NCBI GenBank assembly: GCA_021202635.1
Contig: JAJQCQ010000080.1
Coordinates: 52,609-116,608, forward strand
Source of the DNA: Lachnospiraceae bacterium
GTDB lineage: Bacteria > Bacillota > Clostridia > Lachnospirales > Lachnospiraceae
Length of the DNA: 64,000 nt
Direction: 5' to 3'
In this document: positions 1 to 9,949 of the stretch, in pieces
Position numbering within the stretch: the first letter of the stretch is position 1
Layout of the letters: every line of letters starts with the position of its first letter
Translations under genes and position numbers: made by a program
The notes under the pieces: model-generated
Seen by the model: the letters and a program-made list of their open reading frames with translations, nothing else
Database searches by the model: none
What the model was told of the DNA's origin: nothing

Positions 1-1148
1 AGCATAAAACCAATATAATAATTGCACCAGAGGCCATAAAACAGAGCCAGACAATAAAATTTCCCGTTTCCGCCTTTGACAATCCGTTCAATGCCGTACA
101 TGATCAGCGGCAGCATCGCGATGCTGTCCAGCCACATCAGGTTAAAATAATAGCCAATCACAAAATTACTCAGGCCAAACATCATACCGAACACAGCGGG
201 AAGATACTTTCTCTGCGGGTCTCTCTTATGCAGATACCAGGAAAAGCATCCGCCGCAGAATGCGATCTTAACAAGAATCATCAGATCCATAAAGTCACAG
301 ACGTTCTGCGTCGGGATAAATGCCATCAGCAGGTTGAGCGGACTGGCCAGGTAATAGGCATACGTCGACCAGAAATTATAACCGAACCCGCCGGAAAAAG
401 AATAAAGGAACGACTCACTGTCCGCCAGCTTTTCATGAAACACCGTATAGAACGGCAGGTACTGATGGAGAGAATCAATAATCAACAGCGTCTTGTCCCC
501 GAACGGCCAGACGCCCATCAGGGCAAACCCGACCAGCGCTACCACCCCGGTCAGGAAAAATCCCGCCAGAAAATAATTGCGCGAAACGCTCGCTGCCGAG
601 CGCTTCTTTTTCCCGGCGGCTTTTATTCTGCCAACGAAACGGTGCCTCCTGCCATCTGTGGAAGCACTTCCTTCCTCAGAAGCCGCTCCCGCAAAGGCTT
701 CCTGCGGGGAATCGGTCAGAGCATCCGTCCCGGCCGTCTGGTTCGCCGCAGAGGAATCCTCCCTAAATACGACAAATTTGCTGATCAGGAAGTTCAGAAT
801 CAGAATCACGACCTGGATCAGCAGCTTCGAGACCATATTGGGCACAGCCCAGATGCAGACCAGGCACAGCACGCCGAACACTTCGATCAGCATGGTCCCC
901 AGCCGCATGCCTATGAAGCTGCCCGCCTCCCGGCACAGTTCCATAACGGAGCGCGTCCTGTGTTCAAAAACAAACAGTTTGTTCACCACATAGGCAAACA
1001 GAATCGCGAGCAATACCGCAATCGTATTCGCCACAGTGATATTAAAGCCCACCAGACACAGCAGATAATAGGAAATCAGATTGACTGCTGTCGTACAGCC
1101 TCCGAAAAAAATATACCGTACTGCCTGATTTTGAATTATTTTTTTCAT
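1..1148 (-). CDS. GtrA-YfhO fusion membrane protein (3' end outside window)
   Basis: This gene runs off the left edge, so only about 382 codons from its start are visible. It opens MKKIIQNQAVRYIFFGG and continues with four hydrophobic segments typical of GtrA, a small membrane protein linked to polysaccharide or teichoic-acid glycosylation (residues 1-130). A charged linker rich in Ala, Ser and Glu follows (about 130-185). Then comes the start of a YfhO-like multi-spanning domain, with a WPFGDKTLLIIDSLHQYLPF segment and an SGGFGYNFW motif. YfhO proteins act in lipid-linked sugar transfer to lipoteichoic acid. The start is the ATG at 1146-1148, preceded by GCGAGG. Both domains are read in one uninterrupted frame, so this is a genuine fusion as far as it can be seen. 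The C-terminal half of YfhO is not in the window. Confidence 0.8.
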   Translation of the reverse strand, partial: MKKIIQNQAVRYIFFGGCTTAVNLISYYLLCLVGFNITVANTIAVLLAILFAYVVNKLFVFEHRTRSVMELCREAGSFIGMRLGTMLIEVFGVLCLVCIWAVPNMVSKLLIQVVILILNFLISKFVVFREDSSAANQTAGTDALTDSPQEAFAGAASEEGSASTDGRRHRFVGRIKAAGKKKRSAASVSRNYFLAGFFLTGVVALVGFALMGVWPFGDKTLLIIDSLHQYLPFYTVFHEKLADSESFLYSFSGGFGYNFWSTYAYYLASPLNLLMAFIPTQNVCDFMDLMILVKIAFCGGCFSWYLHKRDPQRKYLPAVFGMMFGLSNFVIGYYFNLMWLDSIAMLPLIMYGIERIVKGGNGKFYCLALFYGLWCNYYIGFM

Positions 1149-1215
1149 AATACCTCGCATCCTTACACATTCACTTCTGCGCTTTTCTCCGCGCCGCAGG
1201 CTTATGTGACTGACG

Positions 1216-1272
1216 GTTACTGCTCACGCCCCGACCACACACCTGCTGCGCAGGCAGGATGTGACCTGTAAC
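1216..1272. repeat. imperfect inverted repeat with GTGACCTGTAAC arm
   Basis: The arms GTTACTGCTCAC and GTGACCTGTAAC pair at 10 of 12 positions around a GC-rich loop that contains CCTGCTGCGCAGG. The element lies between the 3' end of addA and the GtrA-YfhO gene. The same arm sequence recurs at 41613-41674. Confidence 0.45.
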
Positions 1273-1298
1273 GGCTGACGTTTCATCCGAAGTCCACA

Positions 1299-4200
1299 CT
1301 ACATGTGGATTTCCTCCCGCAGAGAAAACGAATAAATCACCCGGTCACAGACCTTCCTCCCCGTCAGGCGTTCCAGCGCCTTCTGATAATAGTCAATCTG
1401 CGTCCGATAGCGTTTTACCAGAGCAGAACCATCCGAAACCCGATCTGTCTTGTAATCGACGACCGTAATCTGTCCGTCTTCGATAAACCAGGCGTCAATA
1501 ATCCCCTGCACCAGTATGATTTCCTGTGACAAAAGCGCGTTGCCGCCCGTCTCCGGATTCTTCGCCGTGCGATCCCCGTCTGACTCGCCATCTAAAGAAA
1601 GCTGCCCATAAATCTCATCGGCCGGCACGCCCAGTACAAATGGACGCTCCCGGAAAAGTGTCTCCTCCTGTGCCGCCTTCTTCATCCTCCGCCCAATCCG
1701 GGAGTGCAGGAATGCAGAAATGTCACTCAATCGAATCATCGCGGCGTCTTCCTCGGACATTTTACCACAACTTATCAATTCTTCCAACCGGAAACGTAAT
1801 TCTTCTTTCTCAGAAAAACTTAAATTTTCCATAAAGGTATGATATGCCGTGCCCCGATCGGCGCCGCCTGCCTGCGGACGCTTTTCCGATCCGCCCGTAT
1901 GGTTCGTGCGGGCAGGAACCGGCTCTTCCTTCTGCTCTGCCGCTTCGGGCGGGCATGAAACCGGCTGTGCATCAGCGCTTTCGCCCGCGCGCATCACAAA
2001 CCGGGGAATCAGCGGCACTACAGCTTCCTCCGCGTACAGCTCCTGTGTGTCATTCTCTTCCATTCGCTGCGACATTTTTTTCAGTTCAGAAACGGTGACC
2101 TTGGCGGGAATTTTCCGGTTTGCCTCATACGGATATTCTGTTTCAAACACCCGCTGCAGGTAATCTCTTGCCTGCTCATCCTGACAGAGATCCGGATTCA
2201 TCTGCAAAAGATCACGCAGGGACAAAAGCTCCTCCGTGCGCTCCCGGGTTTCTTCCGCCGCATTCCCGGAAGGGGCGGCGAGGAAGAGATGGAATCTTAC
2301 CTCTGAAGCTTTCCCGGACGATTGCGCCAAGTGTTCTCTGTCATCCGTACCGTTTCCCCTGTCAGCTGCGTAAGGCAGGTCAAGCGTAAGATTGCCCCCG
2401 CCAGTATGCATCATATAATTGTTCCCGACCGACGAATCCAGCAGCGCCGGAACCACCCAATCCAGATAAGAAGATGCACCCGAGAGCCAGGAGTATCCCA
2501 ATGTTCCATTTTTCGCCAGAGCCGCCGCCATCTTCCAGGTCGACAGCCGTTTTTCCAGATTTTTCACACTTCCGGTCAGAATCAGCTTTTCCTTTGCCCG
2601 TGTCATCGCCACATACAGGACGCGCAGCTCTTCGCCGAGATTTTCTGTACGCAGCTTCTGCTGTATCACCTTTTTGGGGAGCGTAGCCTGGCGCATCCGG
2701 GGCATTTCATCCGACCGCAGGCCCTCCGTATTTTCCGGATCGTGAGCGGTATCCGTCTGCACATGCATCACAGAATCGCAGGCGATCCCCCATTCGGGGT
2801 GCATGACGACACTGCTGCGCACATCCGTTTCATTGAACTGCTTTCCCATCCCGCAGACAAACACAATCGGAAACTCCAGTCCTTTACTTTTATGAATGCT
2901 CATCAGACGCACCGTATCGTCCGCCTCTGACGCAAGATTTGCCTCGCCATAATCCACCTCGTATTTCTGCAGGTTCTCAATATAGCGCACAAAATGATAC
3001 AGTCCGCGGAAGCTGGTCGCCTCATAGGCAATTGCCTTTTCTACGAGCATATCCAGATTTGCCCGCCGCTGCCGTCCGGCGGGAAGCGCGGAGGCGTATT
3101 CGCCATAACCGGTTACGTCCAGCAGCTCCCACAAAAGCTGATGCACAGGCGTATACGCACTTTTTGCGCGCAGCATCTCATAGGTATCAAAAAAATCGGT
3201 CAGCTTCCGCGCGGTTTCCGTATCCGGAAACCGTTCCCGATATTGCTGGCAGCAGTCATAATAGGCGCATTTCCGGTCCGGCTCTCCGGCAAGGCGAATC
3301 TGGGCCAGCTCCTCGTCATTGATGTGTCCGATCGCGCTTCGCAGCACTGCTGCGAGCGGAATATCCTGCAGCGGATTATCCAGGATCTGCAAATAAGAAA
3401 GAACCACCCGCACCTCCGCCGTCGAAAAATAGCCCTTCTGCGAACCGGTAAAACAGGGAATTCCCATAGCAGAAAGAACCTCGCCAAAGGTTTCCGCCCA
3501 GCCGCTGACCGTTCGAAGCAGAATCACGATATCCCCATAGCGCGCCGGGCGAAGCACGCCGCTTTCCTTATCCAGCACCGGCATCGTGCCGACCAGCTCC
3601 CGGATGCGGCGGCCGGTCATCTTCGCCTCTTCCCTTCGCAGGCTCTCCGCAGAGGAATCGTTCTCCCCCGCGCCGCCATCCAGCAAATGAAGCTCCGTCG
3701 TTCCCACACTGGTCCCATCCGCCAGAAGCGGCGCCTCTGGAAACTTCGCACCCGGATACAGTGCCGCGTCGTCATCGTAGATGACCCCGCCGAGCGGCTC
3801 CGTCATAATTCTGCGAAAAACAAAATTCACCGATTCGAGCACCTGCGGGCGGCTGCGGAAATTGCGGTGCAGATCAATACGGCAGCCGGGAGCGTCTTTT
3901 TCGTCTGTCCTCGGAAGCGTCTCTTCAGAAGGAACGGAACCCTCCTCCTCCGATGCGTAAGGGCGATAGCGATGAAACTTCTCCATGAACAATTCCGGGC
4001 GTGCCAGCCGGAACCGGTAAATGCTCTGCTTGACGTCTCCTACCATAAAGCGGTTATGCGCACCGACACCCTTTCCGGAGACGCTCTCAAGGATCAGCTC
4101 CTGTACCAGATTGCTGTCCTGATACTCATCAATCAGAACCTCCTCAAACGTTTCCGCGTACTCAAGCGCCACCGCCGTAGGCACCAGTTTCCGGGTGTCC

Positions 4201-5462
4201 TCGCTGCCGGACGCAGGGCTTTGCCTGTCTGCGGTTTCCGAAGCGGCCGTCTCCTCCCGTCTCACAAGCGCATGCAGCGCCAGATGCTCCATATCGCCAA
4301 AATCCAGAATATTCCGCTCCGTCTTTTTTTCTGAGAGCCGTTTCATGAACGTTTCCGTCAGCTTCGTCAGAACGCGTACCGAAACACCGCTGTTGTCGTA
4401 GTCCGCCTGCAGTGCCCTGCGATCGTCATAATAATACTGATCGCGAAGGGCGACAATCTGGTCTTTGCAGTCGGCTCGCATCGCCTGCACCTGCTGCTTT
4501 TTCTCCTCGGAAATCCGTTCGTCCTTTTTGGTGCCAAGCCGTGCGAAGCTTCCCAGCCTGCGGAATGCTTCCAGATAGCCCTCAAATGAGCCGCCCCGCA
4601 TCAGCTCATCCACCAGCTCCAGGTCAGAAATCAGCGTTTTTTCATAAGGATACGGCCCATCCGTTTCCCGCGCGACGCGCAGAGCCGCTTCCAGCTGCCC
4701 GCGGATATCCGCCAGCCGCACAGCCGTATCGGATTCGATAAAAGCCAGCCAGGCCGGCCGCTCCGATTCTTCTGTAAACGCGCTTTTTTCATACGCTCTG
4801 CGGCATTCCCGCAGCCAGTCCTCCGGGAAAGGCTGTCCCAGCGCGAAATGATAAATCTGTAAAATCATCTCCTCTACCCGGGCGTCGTCTTTTCCGGTCG
4901 CGAACTGTTCCAGAAATTCCGTAAACTCCCGGCTGTCACCGGCCTGTTCCGAGGCTGCCGCCTCCCCCGTGCCATCCTGCTTTTGTCCGGCATTGCCGGA
5001 GTCTCCGGCCGTGCATGCATATGCCTCATCGACGATCTCTTTCACTGCCTCCTGCTCCAGCAGCGTCACCTCCCCCGGGTCCGCAATGCGGAAAGCCGGA
5101 TCGATCCCGATGGTCTGAAAATGATTGCGGAGCACATGCAGGCAGAAGCTGTGAATCGTTGTAATTTTCGCGTTGTGCACCAGCACAAGCTGTCTCTGCA
5201 AATGGACATTTTCCGGGTCCTGTTCGGCCCGCGCCTCCAGGGCATCCCGGATCCGCCCCCTCATTTCCGCCGCCGCCGCGTTCGTAAAGGTAACAACCAG
5301 AAGACGGTCGATGTCAACCGGATTGGTCTCATCCGTAATCATTTTTAAGATACGCTCGACCAGAACCGCCGTCTTACCGGAACCCGCCGCCGCGGAAACC
5401 AGAATGTTGCAGCCACGCGCATCAATGACCTGCTGCTGTTCCTTTGTCCATGTCACTGCCAC
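1299..5462 (-). CDS. addA: ATP-dependent helicase/nuclease subunit A (AddA)
   Basis: AddA is the UvrD-like helicase and nuclease subunit of the AddAB complex, which resects double-strand breaks for recombination in Firmicutes. The 1387-residue product has a Walker A motif, SAAAGSGKT (residues 23-31), a Walker B LIDEYQDSN near residue 450 and a GDVKQSIYRFR helicase motif just after it. The C-terminal RecB-type nuclease has GIIDAWF and VVDYKTDRV near residue 1340. The protein is longer than the usual roughly 1200 residues because of Ser, Gly and Glu-rich insertions, for example after residue 150 (TAGDSGNAGQKQDGTGEAAA) and near 410. It starts inside the end of addB, overlapping by 41 bases, so the two are probably co-translated from the promoter upstream of addB. 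Confidence 0.95.
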   Translation of the reverse strand: MAVTWTKEQQQVIDARGCNILVSAAAGSGKTAVLVERILKMITDETNPVDIDRLLVVTFTNAAAAEMRGRIRDALEARAEQDPENVHLQRQLVLVHNAKITTIHSFCLHVLRNHFQTIGIDPAFRIADPGEVTLLEQEAVKEIVDEAYACTAGDSGNAGQKQDGTGEAAASEQAGDSREFTEFLEQFATGKDDARVEEMILQIYHFALGQPFPEDWLRECRRAYEKSAFTEESERPAWLAFIESDTAVRLADIRGQLEAALRVARETDGPYPYEKTLISDLELVDELMRGGSFEGYLEAFRRLGSFARLGTKKDERISEEKKQQVQAMRADCKDQIVALRDQYYYDDRRALQADYDNSGVSVRVLTKLTETFMKRLSEKKTERNILDFGDMEHLALHALVRREETAASETADRQSPASGSEDTRKLVPTAVALEYAETFEEVLIDEYQDSNLVQELILESVSGKGVGAHNRFMVGDVKQSIYRFRLARPELFMEKFHRYRPYASEEEGSVPSEETLPRTDEKDAPGCRIDLHRNFRSRPQVLESVNFVFRRIMTEPLGGVIYDDDAALYPGAKFPEAPLLADGTSVGTTELHLLDGGAGENDSSAESLRREEAKMTGRRIRELVGTMPVLDKESGVLRPARYGDIVILLRTVSGWAETFGEVLSAMGIPCFTGSQKGYFSTAEVRVVLSYLQILDNPLQDIPLAAVLRSAIGHINDEELAQIRLAGEPDRKCAYYDCCQQYRERFPDTETARKLTDFFDTYEMLRAKSAYTPVHQLLWELLDVTGYGEYASALPAGRQRRANLDMLVEKAIAYEATSFRGLYHFVRYIENLQKYEVDYGEANLASEADDTVRLMSIHKSKGLEFPIVFVCGMGKQFNETDVRSSVVMHPEWGIACDSVMHVQTDTAHDPENTEGLRSDEMPRMRQATLPKKVIQQKLRTENLGEELRVLYVAMTRAKEKLILTGSVKNLEKRLSTWKMAAALAKNGTLGYSWLSGASSYLDWVVPALLDSSVGNNYMMHTGGGNLTLDLPYAADRGNGTDDREHLAQSSGKASEVRFHLFLAAPSGNAAEETRERTEELLSLRDLLQMNPDLCQDEQARDYLQRVFETEYPYEANRKIPAKVTVSELKKMSQRMEENDTQELYAEEAVVPLIPRFVMRAGESADAQPVSCPPEAAEQKEEPVPARTNHTGGSEKRPQAGGADRGTAYHTFMENLSFSEKEELRFRLEELISCGKMSEEDAAMIRLSDISAFLHSRIGRRMKKAAQEETLFRERPFVLGVPADEIYGQLSLDGESDGDRTAKNPETGGNALLSQEIILVQGIIDAWFIEDGQITVVDYKTDRVSDGSALVKRYRTQIDYYQKALERLTGRKVCDRVIYSFSLREEIHM

Positions 5463-8400
5463 CTGCCGTCACCTCCTTCCCGTCCGGGAAACGTCTGCTG
5501 TCGCTCCTCTTGCGGCTGTCCGGAAACCTTTTGCTATCGCTTCCCTCATGGTTGTCCGGAAGCCCTTTGGTATCGCTCCCCTCACGCTTGTCTGCCCCTG
5601 ACAGACGTTCAAAGACTTCCGCCGCTGTCAGCTGCGGCTCCCGCTTTTCACAGCGGCCGGGGATCTTGCGGTCAAAGCCGCATACATCCGCGTAAAGGCA
5701 ATAATCACAGGCACTCCTGTTTTTGTCCGCAAACGGCCGCGCCTCAATGGTTCCACTCAGGATTTCCTCTCCCATCCTGCAAAGAAGCTCCGTCACATAT
5801 CCGGAGAGTGCTTCAAACTGTTCTGTCGTCACCACACTCGAAGTCGCCTTGAGCGTCCCGTCTTTCTTCCATCCTACAGGGATTACCAGAGAATCTCCGC
5901 TCATCGCCCCGTCAAACAGACGCAGCACCGACGGAGCGCCGTTCACCAGGCCATTGGGCCGCATTTTCTTCAAAAGAGTCTCACGGACTCTCCCGGAATC
6001 CTCATCCTTTTCCAATACCGGGTCCTGCATCCGGTGATAAAAAACACCGGCCGGAACGACTTTTTTGCCCGGATGCAGCTTTCGCTCCATCTCCAGCGCC
6101 GCATTCAGATAGACGATCAGCTGCATCTGCAGTCCATAGTAAAGAGAGACCGGGTCAAACTGCGTCATACCGGATTTATAATCGACCACCTTCACATAGA
6201 CCGTATCCTCCGTCTGGGCGGTATCAATCCGGTCAATTCTCCCCTGCAGACGGATCTGTCCGCCATCGCCCAGAGGTACCCTCGTCGCCTCCAGATGATC
6301 CGTGTCCGCAAAGGAAATCTCAAACCCTTCCGGCCGGAACTTCCCGGCCTTCATCTGCTCGCGCATCACCCATACCGTACGCCGCAAAATCCGTTTCAGA
6401 CGCCGGATCGTATATTCATCGCGGGCGCTCGCATGCAAGATACCGTCTCCATAGGCCTCCGCCACTTGATCCACACACTGGTCCATCCGCCTGGCCTGCT
6501 CCTCATAAGGGCATTCTCCCGGATCAATCCCCTCTACAAACATCTGGCGCGAAAAAACCTCGATGGATTCGTGAATCAGTGTCCCCAGGTCGGCCGCCTG
6601 CAGACCATATACCTCCCGCTCCTGCAGCCGCAGTCCGTAGGAAGCAAAATGGGAAAATGCGCAGCCGGCAAACAGCTCCAGGCGCGTGACGCTCGCCGAC
6701 ATTCCCCGAGCAACGCTGTTTTGAGCCAGCACCCCGTAAAGCTCCTTTGCCGTCTGTGCCTCCAAATGCTCTGTATCCGGCACTCTTCCCCGGAGAAAGG
6801 CTGCGCCTGCAAGCGTGCGCACCCGCTCACGATACGCCACGTCTCCAAGATACAGCCGGAATAATTCCAGCCATGCACGCGAATCCGCATACGGCTCCTG
6901 CAGGTTTCTCTGACCGGCAGAGGCTCCTGTATCATTTTCTTTGCTCCGGCCGTCAGCAGATTTTTCCATGCTTCGTGCCTCCTGCAGCCCATGCAGCAGA
7001 TACAGCATTCCGTTCTCTTTTGAAGTCACCTGGGAAAGCTGCGTTCCCGCATCCTGCTCCCGCTGAATTTTTATTTTTGGAAAAAGCCGCCCGATCACCG
7101 AAACCAGATAGGATGGCCGCATCGCCGTCCCCTCCCCGCTGCTTAAGCACCAGGACAAATACAGCCGGTCCTGCGGTTTCGTCAGATTCTGATAGAGATA
7201 AAACCGCTGAATATAGCTGTTCTCCCGCGCGGAGGGCGCCAGGCTGGCTCCGGCATTTAAGAGGATTTCCCGCTCCGTATCGGAGACAATCCCGCCCCCA
7301 TCCCCATGAGAGGGCACCCAGCCGTCATTCAAACCAAGGAAAAACAGAACCTTTATATTTGCCAGCCGCGAACGGCGGATATCGCCCGCCAGCACCTGAT
7401 CGATGCCCGGCGGAATGATCCCGATTTTTGCTTCCGAAAGTCCTGCGTCCAGAATCTCCGAGAATTCTCCGCAGTCCATCTGTTCTTCTCCCAGCAGCTC
7501 CACCATCTCATCCAGCAGTCCGATCAGAACCGGATAAACCTGCCGATATTCCGAGGAAAGCTCGCCGACCCGGGGTTCCATATGCTTCATCTGCTGCTGC
7601 ACCTGGCAGTCCGCCAGCAGGCCATACAGCGCCTGCGCATACACAGCAAGCGGCTGGTCCTTCTCCCGCATGACCTCCGCGAACGAACCGACACAATCCA
7701 GGAACCGAACGCGCAGGGAATTATACAAATCCAGACCTGCCAGAAGAGGCGCATCTTCTGCGTCCTCTGCAATGACTGCATTTTCCGCCTGCCCAGGCGG
7801 TCCATCCGGGCAGGTCACCGTGCGCAGACGGTCCGGACACCAGGTCCACTCTTCTTCCCATAGTCTGTGTCCGCGGATACCCACCGCGATCACATAGTTT
7901 TCCAGCCGGTCTGTCTCGTCCGCGGACAGTCCTGCCAGACCGGTACGCAGAAAACGGAATACGCTCTCCCGGGAAAAATCATCCCGCACCATCGCCAGCG
8001 CTCCGCGCACAAATTCCAGACAGGGATTCAGAAGGATTCCCCGTGTTTCATCCACAAAAGCCGGAATTCCATAGGCCGGAAAAATATTTTTGATGTAATC
8101 CCCATATGCGCTCAGGTCGCCCGCAATCACCGCAATCTCACGATAACGGTAATGCCCTTCCCGCACCAGGTGCGAAATCGTCCGCGCCGCAAAATGCACC
8201 TCCTGCGCCGGGGATGAAAGCTCATGAAGCGAAATCTCATCCGATTCTCCGCCGTACGGAAGCTGCTTTTTCCGAAACAGATTCTCTTCCAGATGCCGCA
8301 GGGCTCCCTCCCGGGAAAAACGCGGAAGTCCATCAAGCACAATCGGTTCCTCATACCCATGCGTGCCGCAGCGCTCCGCGACTCCCCTGATCAGGCGGCG

Positions 8401-9150
8401 GCTCGGTGCGAACAGCTCGTGCTCCCTGATTTCACCAAAAAAGGATTCCCGCGCATCAATCGTTACCGTCAGATAAACCATCGGGCATACAGCCAGAAGC
8501 TCCTCCAGAACAGTGAGCTGCGACGGAGTAAATCCGGCATAGCCGTCAAACGCGAGCACACTGCGCCGAAGGAGCGGCGATTTCCCCGCTACCCGGGCAA
8601 GCGCCTCCATCAATTCCTCCGGTTTCATAAAACGATCCCGCTGATATTCCAGGAAAGCCCGGTAAAGCACCCGGATATCTTCCAGCTTGGCGTGCAGAAG
8701 AGGCCTGTTTTCCACGGATTCCAGCATACATTGCAGATCATAGTCCGATATCTCATACTGCATCAGCTCTGAGAGGATGGATTTCACTTCCGAAACATAT
8801 CCGCTGCGGTTCATGCGCGAGCCAAGCACCTTCAGATGGTCCTTTTGCTGCTCTGCTACCCTGCGCAGCATCAGATTTTTGCCGGTTTCCGTCAGAATTG
8901 TCCGCCGGTCGGCCCCTACTTCCTCGAACACGCGATGCGCCAGCCGCCGAAAGCTCAGAACATCGATGTTCATAATGCCGCCATCCGGATGCAGCAGCAC
9001 CAGATCCCGCTGCGTCTGCATCGTAAACTGCTCCGGCACAATCACCAGAAAGCTGCGCTCCGGGTGCCGCTTTGCTTCTTCGATTAACGTTTGATACAGG
9101 AACCGCGATTTCCCGCTCCCGGAATTTCCAAAAATAAACTGTAATGCCAT
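5422..9150 (-). CDS. addB: ATP-dependent helicase/nuclease subunit B (AddB)
   Basis: AddB is the second subunit of the AddAB recombination nuclease. The 1242-residue protein opens with a Walker A motif, GNSGSGKS (residues 8-15). Its C-terminal nuclease domain has GRIDRIDT and VKVVDYKSG. Cysteines expected for the iron-sulphur cluster are present: one in LFAGCAF and three in CDYCLYADVC. Past that domain, where the protein should end, there is a tail of about 55 residues with a degenerate repeat of the form GSD-(T/S)-(K/R)-xx-PD. A hydrophilic insertion, KSADGRSKENDTGASAGQR, lies near residue 740. The start follows GGGGAGGAAGG, and a strong promoter lies just upstream. Identity is secure; the tail is unusual. 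Confidence 0.95.
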   Translation of the reverse strand: MALQFIFGNSGSGKSRFLYQTLIEEAKRHPERSFLVIVPEQFTMQTQRDLVLLHPDGGIMNIDVLSFRRLAHRVFEEVGADRRTILTETGKNLMLRRVAEQQKDHLKVLGSRMNRSGYVSEVKSILSELMQYEISDYDLQCMLESVENRPLLHAKLEDIRVLYRAFLEYQRDRFMKPEELMEALARVAGKSPLLRRSVLAFDGYAGFTPSQLTVLEELLAVCPMVYLTVTIDARESFFGEIREHELFAPSRRLIRGVAERCGTHGYEEPIVLDGLPRFSREGALRHLEENLFRKKQLPYGGESDEISLHELSSPAQEVHFAARTISHLVREGHYRYREIAVIAGDLSAYGDYIKNIFPAYGIPAFVDETRGILLNPCLEFVRGALAMVRDDFSRESVFRFLRTGLAGLSADETDRLENYVIAVGIRGHRLWEEEWTWCPDRLRTVTCPDGPPGQAENAVIAEDAEDAPLLAGLDLYNSLRVRFLDCVGSFAEVMREKDQPLAVYAQALYGLLADCQVQQQMKHMEPRVGELSSEYRQVYPVLIGLLDEMVELLGEEQMDCGEFSEILDAGLSEAKIGIIPPGIDQVLAGDIRRSRLANIKVLFFLGLNDGWVPSHGDGGGIVSDTEREILLNAGASLAPSARENSYIQRFYLYQNLTKPQDRLYLSWCLSSGEGTAMRPSYLVSVIGRLFPKIKIQREQDAGTQLSQVTSKENGMLYLLHGLQEARSMEKSADGRSKENDTGASAGQRNLQEPYADSRAWLELFRLYLGDVAYRERVRTLAGAAFLRGRVPDTEHLEAQTAKELYGVLAQNSVARGMSASVTRLELFAGCAFSHFASYGLRLQEREVYGLQAADLGTLIHESIEVFSRQMFVEGIDPGECPYEEQARRMDQCVDQVAEAYGDGILHASARDEYTIRRLKRILRRTVWVMREQMKAGKFRPEGFEISFADTDHLEATRVPLGDGGQIRLQGRIDRIDTAQTEDTVYVKVVDYKSGMTQFDPVSLYYGLQMQLIVYLNAALEMERKLHPGKKVVPAGVFYHRMQDPVLEKDEDSGRVRETLLKKMRPNGLVNGAPSVLRLFDGAMSGDSLVIPVGWKKDGTLKATSSVVTTEQFEALSGYVTELLCRMGEEILSGTIEARPFADKNRSACDYCLYADVCGFDRKIPGRCEKREPQLTAAEVFERLSGADKREGSDTKGLPDNHEGSDSKRFPDSRKRSDSRRFPDGKEVTAGGSDMDKGTAAGH
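5470..5605 (-). repeat. degenerate in-frame tandem repeat at the addB 3' end
   Basis: Related units of roughly 40-45 bases, each containing a variant of CTGTCCGGAA and of TATCGCT on the plus strand, encode the repeated GSD..PD motif of the AddB tail. The first units lie close to the region where addA begins. Confidence 0.55.
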
Positions 9151-9183
9151 CCCGACGCCTTCCTCCCCTGCCGCAATGAATTT

Positions 9184-9211
9184 ATCATAACACCCTATTT
9201 TTTTGTGTCAA
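9184..9211 (-). promoter_or_regulatory. sigma-A promoter of addBA
   Basis: On the minus strand a TTGACA -35 box (9206-9211) and a TATGAT -10 box (9184-9189) are separated by 16 bases, 34 bases upstream of the addB start codon. Confidence 0.75.
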
Positions 9212-9344
9212 GCTCTTTCGGACGGCAGCCCTTCCTTTTTCTTAAATATTTCGTCACACTTTAGACATATACTTTTGATAAATTTGTAAAAAAGTGAAAG
9301 CAGAAGTTTTCTCTTTTGGATATCGTAAGGAAAGGATGAAGATT

Positions 9345-9905
9345 ATGAGAAGAAAATATCTGGCATTTTTATTAGGAATGGCGCTCTCCCTCACATCTGT
9401 CTGTGCGTTTGCTGAGGAGGAGACAGAGACAGATACCTATGATGTTCGCTTCGGAAGAGTCGAAGCAGTCGTCAGCGACAGTGTGATTCTGGTATCCGCA
9501 GGGGAACTGGTCGAGGACGAATCGGACAGTACACTCGCAACGCTCACGCTGGATGGTATCATCTATGAGCTGACCTTTGCGGACGACGCGACAGGCGCAC
9601 AGCTTGTGGAGCAGAAAACCGTTACGATAGAAGAAGCATCGGAAGACGCTGTGGCTGAGACCGAAACCGAACTGGCGGAAACCACAGACGACGCAGAAGA
9701 AGAGACCGGCAGCGACACAGACGACGCGGCGGACACAGATGCAGAAGAAGAAACCGAAACCGAGACTGAGACCGAAGAGGAAACAGAAGAAACGGAAGAG
9801 ATCAGCCTGGCAGACCTGCAGGTGGGAGATATTATAGAGTATACCATCCATCTGGACGGTGAAGACCTTGTGGTTTCCTTTACTCTGGTCGGCGCGGAAG
9901 GTTAA
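9345..9905 (+). CDS. secreted acidic low-complexity protein
   Basis: I do not recognise the family. The ATG at 9345 is preferred because TAAGGAAAGG lies 9 bases upstream and the product MRRKYLAFLLGMALSLTSV begins with a clear signal peptide, probably cleaved after CAFA; an in-frame ATG at 9336 is the alternative. The mature part begins with Glu and Thr residues. It has a small domain with likely beta strands (residues about 25-90: YDVRFGRVEAVVSDSVILVS, then LTLDGIIYELTFAD), then a Glu/Thr/Asp-rich stretch built from ETET-like repeats, then a short ordered end (ISLADLQVGDIIEYTIHLDG). The two ordered parts could form one beta-rich domain interrupted by the acidic segment. It stands alone, between the divergent addB and the convergent valS. 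Confidence 0.75.
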   Translation: MRRKYLAFLLGMALSLTSVCAFAEEETETDTYDVRFGRVEAVVSDSVILVSAGELVEDESDSTLATLTLDGIIYELTFADDATGAQLVEQKTVTIEEASEDAVAETETELAETTDDAEEETGSDTDDAADTDAEEETETETETEEETEETEEISLADLQVGDIIEYTIHLDGEDLVVSFTLVGAEG

Positions 9906-9949
9906 CCTTGTATAACCATTCTGAAGAGTTGCTATACAAAAATCGAGCA

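Noticed and set aside
228..1271. Long open frame on the plus strand opposite the first gene
   Set aside because: Its protein is rich in Arg, His and Gln without domains, and the minus strand holds a clear GtrA-YfhO sequence with membrane segments.
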